Below, one piece after another: positions 35,901-45,449 of a stretch of 64,000 bases of DNA. Numbering within the stretch: the first letter of the stretch is position 1; the number at the start of each line of letters is the position of its first letter. The translations under genes were made by a program, and so were the position numbers. The stretch lies in assembly GCA_029990175.1 (NCBI GenBank), contig JARKIP010000042.1, positions 620,001 to 684,000 of the forward strand. The letters are read 5' to 3'. Source of the stretch: Petunia secreta. Lineage: Eukaryota; Streptophyta; Magnoliopsida; Solanales; Solanaceae. Below the pieces are notes generated by a model. It worked only from the letters and a program-made list of their open reading frames with translations, searched no databases and had not been told where the DNA came from.

Positions 35901-36909
35901 ACACAATGCTCATACTCTAAAAATTCAGTCAACTAATCAACACCAACTAACCAAGGTAAGCATCTTGAGTGAGAATCTGAGTGAAGCCTTACCAAAACAG
36001 TGAAGAAAGTTATTTAGGCATTTCATCGAACAATTGACAAGCACAATAAGAACCTCTTGATATCAAACAATTTGGGTACATTCAGACTTCCCCAATTTTT
36101 CGTCAACAAACCAGCTTACAACAACCAGATTCTCAACCCAAACCTCATCAATTCATCAACTCAAAATTGATAGAGGGGAAGCGACGGGCTTCAGGGGATG
36201 GGATTTTGTGTCCGGAGCAGAAATTTAGTAAGGAGGAGAGATGAGAGAGCGATTTACCAGGGCGACGACGTGACTGGTGGTGGTGCGACTGTGTCGATAC
36301 AGCAGTGGTGAAGCTACGGTGAACATGAAGGAGCTGGGCACTAAGAAATTCCGATGAGAAGAAGGGAGAGAAATCCATACCTGACTCAAGTTTAGGTGAC
36401 AGTGGAAGTGATATCCAGCGAGCAATGGTGATCGACGGTGGTTTCGTAGTGGTAGAGAATGGCGGGGAAGGTGAAGTAGTTTGGACGATTTATGCAGGAA
36501 AAGAGAATTTAGATGGAGATTAGAGGGGAGAGAGAATAAAGGAAACTTACCTGGGTCTCCGGTGGAGATGGTGGCCGGAATTGGTAACTGAATGGTGATC
36601 GGAGCTGGTGGCGTGGTGACTGTGATGTGTAAGGTCTCATCTTTGTGAATGACTATGTGTGTGAGTGAAGTTTAATACCATTTTGAACCAAAGGACGTTG
36701 CGCCCTTTTTGTTAGGCGGGTCGCCCAAATACAGATACAGAGAGCAGCAATTGTAAAATAGCCAATCCTGATGCAGTTTTATACAAAGTTGAGACTGTTC
36801 CACCTTTCAAATTCAGTCCAAGCAATATCCAAAAATCCTGAAACTTGGTAGATTGATCAAAAACAATAACATAATCTTTGAATTTAAAATGTAAAAATCA
36901 AACAAAATT
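32978..36909 (-). other. Nested element long 3' non-coding region
   Basis: 3.9 kb without a supported ORF. Starting at the LTR it holds the PPT plus hairpin (32978-33014), a pyrimidine-rich run with (CTTTT)n at 33600-33830, further C-tract plus hairpin modules at 33866-33893 and 34905-34943, and the GGATGCCTACGTATCAC motif at 34620. 36180-36640 is GC-richer and purine-rich; open frames there are not recognisable. Confidence 0.6.
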
Positions 36910-38367
36910 TTAAAATGCTTGGGTTGCCTCCCAAGAAGCGCCGCATTTAACGTCATGGCAAGACGAGTACCCATCATGCTTTTCTCTCCACTTGGTGAAG
37001 GTGAATTTCCTCCCCAACATGGCGTCAAGTTCTTTGTTGTGCTCTTTAGGTGGGGGTACACATTTTCGAGCTTGTAAAGCCGTATTCTTCATCTTGCACT
37101 TTTTCGCCTTCAAGTGAGGGATGTCGTTTTGTCTCCTTGGCGTGGCAAATTCAACGATGTAGCCATTTTGCTCATCCATGCCACAATCATCCGAGGGTGC
37201 TTGTTCTTCCACTTCTATTGCCTCATCCACACATAGAGTTGAAAAAATGAAGTGAATGAGGTCTCAATTGTTTTAACACCAATGGAGCACCAAGCATGAC
37301 ATACTCCTCTTCAATTATGCTAGAGTCTTCATCACAAAAATTCTTCATTTCCACTCTAGACTCCAACACAAATTTCTTGTTCACGGCATCATCACCAAAT
37401 ATCTTGAAGATGTGATCATTTCCATGAGTTCCCATGATTTGACTTGTGCTCTCTTCCACAAATTCGCTCATTTCTAGCATATCATTCACGATTTCTTCAT
37501 GTTGAACCTTGGAAGCTTCAACCACTTCATGCACTAGAATTTTCAAAACACGAGCTTCAAGATCAAATTTGTTCACTCTTTGTCCTAGTTCTTCTTTTTC
37601 ATGTTCGAGATCCCAACCATCTACATTTAAGTCATGAAGGCATGCTTCATGGACTTTCATTTTTCGAGCTTGATCTCGGAGCCAAGCTCGACTCACAATT
37701 TCTTCTTCATCCCAATTGTGCTCTTCTTCAACAATTCTTTCTTGGCATTCAAGCACATCTTCCATGGAGGATTCTTCTTGGAACTCAACCTCATCTTCCT
37801 TATAAAGCCTTTGTTGAAATTTGGCAACTTTCTTAGCTTGTTGATCATTGAAAGTATCAACCAATTGGCTCAATTGAGTCTCCAAGTTGTGAATTGCTAA
37901 GCCATTTTGATGGATCGTATCTTTCATCTCATTGAAGGCTTCGGCATTCTCGAAATGGTGTTCAATTATCCGCTCCATCAAATATTCCAATCTCTCATTT
38001 TGTTTGCATTCATCTTGGGAAGTGGATAGGTCGATCTCTTCTTGAAACTTCTTTTGGATGCCTTGCCATTTGGGTTCAAGTTCCCTATTCATGTTTGCAT
38101 TAGACCTATCAAACTCATAAGAATCACTAGCATCATTATAAAAATCATTGGAAGAAGAACAAAGAATATTAGGACAACCGTCCCAATGGCCATTTTGACC
38201 CCCACACTAATGACATATGTCCCACTCAAAGGGTTGAGAAGGTGCACACAACTCGCCCCCGGAAACAATTTGACAATCTTGCCAATAGTGAGGTCCGCCA
38301 CAATAAGGACAAAGATCACTCATGTGTGGATTTTCAATATTTGACCAATTTTGGTTCCATGATGCCA
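36910..38367 (-). pseudogene. Zinc-knuckle and coiled-coil protein of the nested element
   Basis: ATG at 38367 begins MASWNQNWSNIENPHMSDLC. Two zinc-knuckle-like motifs follow: CPYCGGPHYWQDC (CX2CX3HX4C, intact) and, about 25 residues on, a CH-stop-CGGQNGHWDGC motif whose middle codon is TAG (38207-38209). From 38092 to 37223 the frame is open and strongly acidic and helical, with heptad-like stretches (FNEMKDTIHQNGLAIHNLET, QARKMKVHEACLHDL) and many Glu. A frame change at a T-run near 37235 leads to 37230-36910, ending EKHDGYSSCHDVKCGASWEA. Not a normal Gag: the zinc motif is at the N-terminus and no Gag core is seen. One stop and one frameshift break about 485 codons. Function unknown; RNA binding is a guess. 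Confidence 0.72.
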
Positions 38368-38548
38368 TTTCAAGATAATTACCACTAATCTAAACTAACT
38401 AACTAATGCAAGTAAACACTACACACAAACAAATATTTACAATTTACAAAGAACATTACTACTATTCACAATTTACACGACAACGGTTCACAAAGTTTGG
38501 AACTAAGCCAACTAGCTCAACTCCTCAAACTACTCTAATACGCCAATT

Positions 38549-38568
38549 GTTCCCCGGCAACGGCGCCA
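38549..38568 (-). promoter_or_regulatory. Nested element primer-binding site
   Basis: The reverse complement is TGGCGCCGTTGCCGGGGAAC, four bases from the LTR, identical to the Athila PBS at 50625-50644. Confidence 0.9.
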
Positions 38569-38572
38569 ATTT

Positions 38573-39840
38573 TGACACCGCTCAACACACACCTCGGTTT
38601 GAGGTATGAACGGTCATCGCAATACAATTTACCCAACTAGGAGTCGGGGTCGAATCCACAAGGAACAAAGTGATGCGATCAAAGTAGTGGAGGAACTAAA
38701 CCTATTTGACAAACCCAAACTAGGATAATGAGGTGATGGAACGATATTAACAACTACAAACTACACAAGGAAAGCAAGTAAATGTGATCTATGGCCTTCT
38801 CACAACCAAGGAAGTCAAGTTTTGAGCCTAGGATACAATTATAGCACGGGGTTTATATATTATGGCCGAGTCGTTCTAATGTAATCCCTAGAATCCTTCC
38901 GGCCTAGAAGGGATTTACCTCAACGGCGCTCGTCAAAGCCATGGTTGAGCTTATAAAGTACTACCCATTACCCGAGGAAAGAATACCTCTTCCGAGCGTA
39001 ACTTCTTTTAGATGAGTTAGTCTATGAAATAGCCTATCAACCCAAATCCTCGCTAGCTTCACTATTCTACGCTAACTAATCTCTCCTGAGTCTTTAATTA
39101 GCAAAGTAGACGGGCAACTCAAGTGTCGCGAGCACAAGAGTCAAGCAATGAAAACAATGGAAGCTAGATAATCAAAACCCAACAATATAAATTCCTAGTC
39201 ATGACTCATTCATATATTCATGTCCAAATCATATCAATTAATAACATAAATATCCATGAAATATATTCACAAAATCAATTCTTCAATAACATCAACAACA
39301 CCCAATATATTCAATACAAAACATGAAAGTAAAGAAATGAGTACTAATGGTTGAGAATTTCTCAATGGGTTGCTCCAAATCTTCACCCTCTTGGTGTTCT
39401 TGTTGATGGATGCTTGCTCCAAGATTGGAAAAATAACCAAAAGATATATACAAATGAAAGCTACAAACTATTTATGTTTTGCCAAAATGAACTACCATCA
39501 TTTTCCAAAATTCTCCCTAGGTTAAAATGAAGAAATTCTGATTTTTCACGCCATAGCCACCCTGGTACCAAAAGTTTACCCGATAGCCACTTTATCACTG
39601 CTCAACTTAGTCACTGTTTCATGCATAGCCATTTTTCTGCTGCGTTTTTCACAGACTAGCCAGTTTTCTTCTTTTTCTTCAACTTGACTTCTTTTTGACT
39701 TGTTTCTTCCATAACTCTTCTCCAACATATTCAACCTACAAAATGCAACAAAACCATGATAAGTGCACTTATTTCATCAATTTAACACAACAATAGCTCA
39801 AGTACAAGTATGTAATGTGTGGTATTTTAGCCACACATCA
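38573..39840 (-). repeat. Nested element 5' LTR
   Basis: 1,268 bases, equal in length to its partner. It includes the conserved patches GAGTCGGGGTCGAATCCACA and ATGGCCGAGTCGTTCTAATG; the wording GAATCCTTCCGGCCTA is also present in the host LTR, showing the two families are related. Confidence 0.95.
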
Positions 39841-39845
39841 CCCTC

Positions 39846-41211
39846 ACCACTCAAGAGAATATCCCAACCACAAAAATGCAATGATAACACAAGTGTGATT
39901 AATGATAGGAAGAATTCGCTCTCTCTCTCAAAAGAAGTTCATCATGCACACTAAAGATCCATAGGCTTGCCCTTCGTGTACCTCTCCATTAATGTAGGAA
40001 TGCTTGACCCGAAATCAATTAGGACTTGTTAGGGTTGTAATGTAGGCTTTTGGTCAAAGGTGGGGTAAAATATGGGCAAATAGTGACTACACACCTCCTT
40101 GAGCACTACACCGTACAAAAATTAAGGCACACTTTATTTTTCTTGCACTTACACCTTGCTAAATCGAGGATTATACACTAATCTTTCTCCTCTTTATTCA
40201 TCAATTCTCTTTTTCTTCTTTTTCTTTCATATTTTTCACTTGCTTCTTTTTGTTTCTTTTCAGTTTTTCACTTTTTTTTTTTTAATTTCAACTCGCTTTT
40301 GTTGCTCTTCCTTTTCATTTATTTTCTTTTGATTTTCATTAATTTCCACACTTTCACCATAATTTGTGCCACCCCCCAAACTTAGGCTTTTGCCTAAGTT
40401 GCACGTCTTTCAATGCACTCAAGGAGGTAGGGCCAAAAGAGAAGGTTAGTGCTTTAAGCACTAAGAATTGGTCCGGGTTAATAATGTGGTTTTCAAAGAA
40501 AAGGATATTAAGCTCAAAGGGGTTGACTAAGGATATAATGCAAGGGTAGGCTTTTTAGATTACTGAGCGGGCCAAAGAAAGCCTAAAATCATTTTTCAAG
40601 TCAAGCATCACATAGGATTTCGCCCCGAAGCACACTTAGGGCAAGTTCTAGATCAAGAAGCACACACATGAACACACCAAAACCTCACCACACATGGCAC
40701 ATGTAAAGCAAGGAAGACGAGTATATTCAAATCCCAATCAAAGACAATTAAGTATCCAAAGTTTACTCATAGTCTAATGGGAGCTAATTAGTGACATAAG
40801 AGCCAAAAGTTGAACTTAAAGATCATAGCACAATTTACCAACTAAGTTTTTCTATTCATTTTTCAAAACAAGCTCACATGATAAGGATTAAATAATGGTG
40901 GAACCAAACATGCCAAAAGTTGCTAAGGAGCAAGAATCCACAACTAGTCATCATTATTTACAACTAAATACTAAACTAGTACTAGAGATGCCCGGTTCAA
41001 CACAATTACTTCCTTGGAAAAGAACCATGGCAAAGAAAAACCAAGGAGGTTATTTCAAAAATTTTGTGCAACATGGTATTTACAATGAAAATGGTTGTTC
41101 GGACCCAAATGATACTTTCGCACCCATATGGGATGCCTACGTATCACCCGAGAGTGAATCAGATAAAGAAAAGGTAGCATCCCAAGCGTAGTTCATGGGA
41201 GTACCATGTGG

Positions 41212-41246
<35 letters not shown>

Positions 41247-41511
41247 TGCTAAACATATATGTACTAACAACTTAACATAAACACTTTTGTACATGCATCA
41301 AACATAACACCATTTCATAGATAAAACAATTATATACAATACTTGGTTCATGACAACAAAGGTACTCAAAACATCCTATATACAAGATATGGTGACATGA
41401 GACATTCTTTAAGTACCCACCCCCCAAACTAAAAGTATGCATTGTCCCCAATGCAACTAAAAGTTATGAAAGCATCTAAGAGAATGAGTAAAAGAATGGT
41501 CCCTGTCATAG
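39846..41511 (-). other. Athila 3' non-coding region
   Basis: Non-coding, with two C-tract plus hairpin modules (40366-40400 and 41418-41456), a pyrimidine-rich tract (40190-40330) and a run of about 30 T at 41216-41245. The part to about 41205 is closely similar to 33317-34690 in the nested element. The plus-strand motif GGATGCCTACGTATCACCCG at 41131 and GCGTAGTTCATG near 41187 recur at 34622 and 34676. Confidence 0.7.
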
Positions 41512-43195
41512 CTAGCCCTCAGTGGCTGGTGGAGGAATGGATGGCTCAACAGCAGTGGGACCCTCAAGGGTCGGCTGAGTATCAGCAGGCTCTGTCTGGA
41601 GTTGAGTGGTAGTGGGAGCGGCAGGAAATGGCTCATGTGTCTCTGTCTGCTCAACCCTAGCCATAGAAGTGGCCTGCCTGTCCAAGATGTCAAGCTCCCG
41701 ACGCCTCATAAGCTCCTCGCGCTCGGGATCCTCCTCCTCCTCGTCATCCTCATCATCGACATCCGCAGCTGCAGATGTCCTCTCCGTCTCCTCTAAGAAC
41801 GAGAAGTCACCCCGACAATAGCTGTAAAAGTCCCTGGAGAGGCTAGATAGCTCTCCTCTCAGGCTCGGGATATCCTCCTCGACTCGCCGCTCTATCCTCT
41901 GCATCCTCTTCCCTATTTTCTTCAACTCTCTAGTCTGCTCCTTCTGGCCCTCTGCCAGCTGTCTCAAACTCTCATGCATGGGCAGCATGATCTCCTGAAT
42001 AGGCGTCATGACCTCCCTGAACACTCTCGCTTTCAACAATGGATCCTGGAGAATAGTGTTCAGCTTCTCGTTCAAGGTGTTCACCACCGTGGACGTGGCA
42101 GCGACAACACCCGGAACCTGAAGCAAGGAGGCATGGCCTAAGATAGATGGGGGCACCCGAGAGGCGGGGCGCCCTGGAGGTGCAGCTGGTGTGCCTGTAG
42201 ATGAGGACGGTGCCTGTGTGGATGTAGATGGTGCCTGAGCGGCTGCCTCGGATGACTCCCCAGCTGTGGGAGCAGTATCAGATAATAGAGTATCCAGAGT
42301 GGTCGACTCGGTAGTCTTCCTCTTCTTCTTGTCCCTCGGGTTCCCTTCGTCATGGAAATTATCCACGCCTCAGTCCTACCAGTGGCCTCAATCTCCACGT
42401 CCAATTGAGGAATCCGTGGGACATTTACATTGGAGATGAGGCTAGTCAATAAACAGGGAAAAGGGAGGGTTGTCTCATTCTGCTCCATCCTATTCTCTAT
42501 CTCTGTGAGTATGATGGCACCGAGGTTGAGAGGATAATCTACCATCAGGGCGGCAACTAACAGTGCTGTCCTCAACGGGATCTTGGTGTCATTCTTCGAA
42601 GGGATCAACCGGCTGCTAACAAGCCCTAGCCAAGCCTTGGCCTCGAAATTGAGGTCCTTCTTGTATATACTGAATCCGGAGGCTTCCCACGAAGGTGTGG
42701 TGCCCCGGGCTGCTATGATGGAGACTAACCATGGCCGAGCCTCTTCCCCTAATCTCAACTTCTCAGAATAAGCTAGGGTTATGCATGTTCTGTTGACCCC
42801 TAGAATCCCGTTCAAGTCATCCCAATCATAATACACCTCAGTCGCCCGCACAACCACATTGCTCTCAGTGAACTTCTTGCATTTGCCGTTAGCATAGAAC
42901 TCACGTACAAGACTGGGGACGTACTTGCCCGGTGGCGCACAGAACCCCAACCACCCCCGTCTATCCAGGTTGGCATATATCCGAGCATACTCCTCCTCCG
43001 TGCCCGAGATATGAAAGCGTCTCTCCGGGAGGATAGGGCGTTTCTTTGTAAACTCCTTGTAAATGGCCCTAGCCTCCGGCACCACAAATCTTGGTCCTTT
43101 GGTTGCTTCGGCTTGGCCCGTGAGGTACTTTGCCGGGCCCTAGTCACTTGCTTTGCCCTGTTAGTCATCTTTTGCTTCCCTTTAGTATTTGTCAT
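41512..43195 (-). pseudogene. Athila third ORF (plant transposon protein domain), frameshifted
   Basis: Coding region between integrase and the 3' LTR, where other Athila elements carry an env-like ORF. ATG at 43195 starts a basic N-terminus (KGKQKMTNRAKQVTRARQ). A frame change near 43090 leads to 43085-42370: RRFHISGTEEEYARIYANLD, VREFYANGKCKKFTESNV, YDWDDLNGILGV and LLVAALMVDYPLNLGAIIL. This resembles the putative plant transposon protein domain of Solanaceae repeats. A second frame change near 42366 leads to 42366-41512: a basic patch (DKKKRKTTES), Ser/Thr/Pro linker, a helical part (MHESLRQLAEGQKEQTRELK) and an acidic run (DDEDDEEEEDPEREE). No transmembrane segment is evident, so it is not a typical envelope protein. 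About 560 codons in all. Confidence 0.65.
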
Positions 43196-44546
43196 GATAC
43201 CTAAAAGAAAAAGAGAAAAAATTAGTCTAAAACGAACATTTAATATATATATTCTATACTACTTTAATTATACTAGTTAAACAACCCTAAACACGATTAA
43301 AAACAACGAGGAATAATAACATTTACATGGGAAACTCCTACCAAAAGGTGACCAAAAATTACCTTTGAAAAGACAATTGTGCGGACCGCACAATATTGTG
43401 CGGTACCTCACAATCTGGGAAAAAGAGGCAGTGTAACAATTTGGTTTGTGCGACCCATTGTGCGGTCCACACAATTTTGTGCGGGACCGCACAATTCCTG
43501 AAAAACCAACAGATTCTTGAATTGCTTTGTGCGACGACATTATGCGGTTCGCACAATTTTGTGCGGTCCGCACAATGTTCAAAAATATGAACAATTTGTG
43601 TTCGCGCTTTATTAATCCGAGATTCAACTATTTTTTTGATTTTCTCAATTGGGACACTCTCTCACACATTCAAAGCAATGGTTCACACTAATTCCTATTC
43701 AAGAAGTAACCCTAATCCCATTTTCAATTTGTTCAAATTTCTTTTCTTGTTAACCAAGAATTGGGATTATGGGTTAGGGTTTTACATGATTCATAGGTTA
43801 CTCAGACTTCACCATGATCGATTGTAACCCAAGTTTGGGTTGAACCCATTGGGTCCTATGGATGATTTAATTCGACCCATTGGTTTTCTTCAATTCTAGG
43901 AATAATTTACTTGAATGAACTTAAGATAAAGATGAGAAGCATACCGGATTTGATGATGTTGGATTGATCGTTGAAGTGGTAGGATTGAATGTGTGTGTTG
44001 TGATTGAATGGTCTTCTTTCTCTTTTGTTTGTGCGTGTGTGTTGAAATGAAGAAGAATGAAGAGAGTTTAGAATTATACTTACCTGAATGGACACAATTG
44101 CCCTTACCCGTCACTTTGTGCGACCGCACAATATTGTGCGGTGCCGCACAAGTGACAAATTGATTGTGCGATGCTGCTGGAGGAATTGTGCGGTCGCACA
44201 AAATTGTGCTGACCCGCACAATTCTCCATTTTCTGGCAGTGGCTTCATAACAATTGTGCTACCAATTGTGCTAGGTAGCACAATGTTGTGCCTTCTCACT
44301 TTTTTGTTTTTAAATCATCCTCAGCCCGCACTTTTGAGTACGACTCTGCACAATCCCATTCCTTAAGCCACAATTGGACTCGTTTCTTCCCTTTTGATCA
44401 TCTTCACACCTACAAACATCATCCACTCAGGAACAAGTGAGGAGCATCACAATATATCTATAAAACATGCATGAATTTAAACATGGGTTGCCTCCCAAGA
44501 AGCGTCTAATTTAACGTCGCGGCACGACGGTTTTGACTTCGTTTTC
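43196..44546 (-). other. Athila spacer between integrase and third ORF, with GCACAA palindromes
   Basis: Just below the integrase, 44480-44530 holds a short conserved stretch reading DASWEATH on the minus strand that recurs at the end of the nested element's ORF (about 36910-36960). Two clusters of TTGTGCGG/CCGCACAA words lie at 43375-43585 and 44113-44290. No further ORF was recognised. Confidence 0.55.
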
Positions 44547-45449
44547 TCAAGGTTCATCAAGGTAGATGCACGCCACTTCACCAACTTCGGCGTCGCATCC
44601 CAAGTAGTGCTTCACTCTATGCCCATTGACCCGGAAAGTTCTCCCGCCTTCTTTCGATTGCAAGTCAACGAAACCATAAGGAGTAACTCCTACCACCTTG
44701 AAAGGTCCCTTCCACTTGGACTTGAGCTTGCCCAGGAATAGCTTCAAGCGAGTGTCGAACAACAACACGACATCTCCTTCTTTGAACGTCCGGTTCCAAA
44801 TCCTAGAATCATGGAGCATTTTCATTTTCTCCTTGTAGATCATTGCATTCTCATAGGCTAGGAACCGGAATTCATCAAGCTCATGCAAATTTGCGATTCT
44901 TGCATTGGCGGCATCATCCCAATCCATGTTCAATTTCTTCAATGCCTATAAGGCTTTGTGTTCAAGTTCCACCGGTAAATGGCAAGCTTTTCCGAACACT
45001 AACTTGAATGGAGACATCCCAATTGGAGTTTTGTATGCGGTTCGGTAAGCCCATAGAGCTTCATCAAGCTTTCTTTCCCAATCGGTTCTATTTGCATTAA
45101 CCGTTTTGGCAAGAATGTTCTTTACTTCCCGGTTCGACACCTCGACTTGGCCACTTGTTTGGGGATGGTAGGGATTTGCAACCTTGTGTTTCACTCCATA
45201 TTTTTGAAGGAGATTCGAGAAGGCACAGGTGCAAAAATGACTCCCACCATCACTAATGATAGCCCTTGGAGTCCCAAATCTTGAAAAGATGTTCTTTTTC
45301 AAGAAACTCAATACACTCTTGGCTTCATTGTTGGGGAGCGCAACCGCTTCCACCCACTTAGACACATAGTCAACCGCCACCAAAATGTATTTGTTTCCAT
45401 ATGAGCTCACAAAGGGTCCCATGAATTCAATCCCCCATAAATCAAATAA
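44547..45449 (-). pseudogene. Athila integrase core and C-terminus
   Basis: After the TAA at 45450 the same frame continues LFDLWGIEFMGPFVSS; the first catalytic Asp (normally GIDFMGPF) is Glu here (codon 45426-45428). ISDGGSHFC carries the second Asp and YHPQTSGQVEVSNREVKNIL the region of the third acidic residue. A stop follows ELEHKAL at 44946. 44942-44547 is the C-terminal part (RTFKEGDVVLLFDTRLKLF, KSKWKGPFKVVGVTPYG). The core is intact in length. Confidence 0.88.

Larger units (their letters stand above)
31710..39840 (-). mobile_element. Nested non-autonomous LTR element with one zinc-knuckle ORF
   Basis: 8,131-base element inserted in the 3' region of the Athila element. Target duplications CCCTC are at 31705-31709 and 39841-39845. 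Both LTRs are 1,268 bases (31710-32977 and 38573-39840, TGACA... to ...CACATCA) with about 28 mismatches by eye (about 2%). The PBS is beside the right LTR (38549-38568) and identical to that of the host element. No protease, RT, RNase H or integrase is present. The single coding region is 38367-36910. A block at 32978-34690 is homologous to the host's 3' region. It fits a large retrotransposon derivative (LARD or TR-GAG type) that would need Athila enzymes in trans. Confidence 0.92.

Noticed and set aside
38089..38319. Hydrophobic minus-strand frame that looks like a membrane protein
   Set aside because: Shadow frame of the zinc-knuckle ORF, which has motifs and extends to the ATG at 38367.
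40895..41191. Plus-strand 98-codon frame in the Athila 3' region (IWDAYVSPESESDKEK)
   Set aside because: The homologous block at 34502-34690 does not keep the same frame, so the similarity is at DNA level, not protein level.
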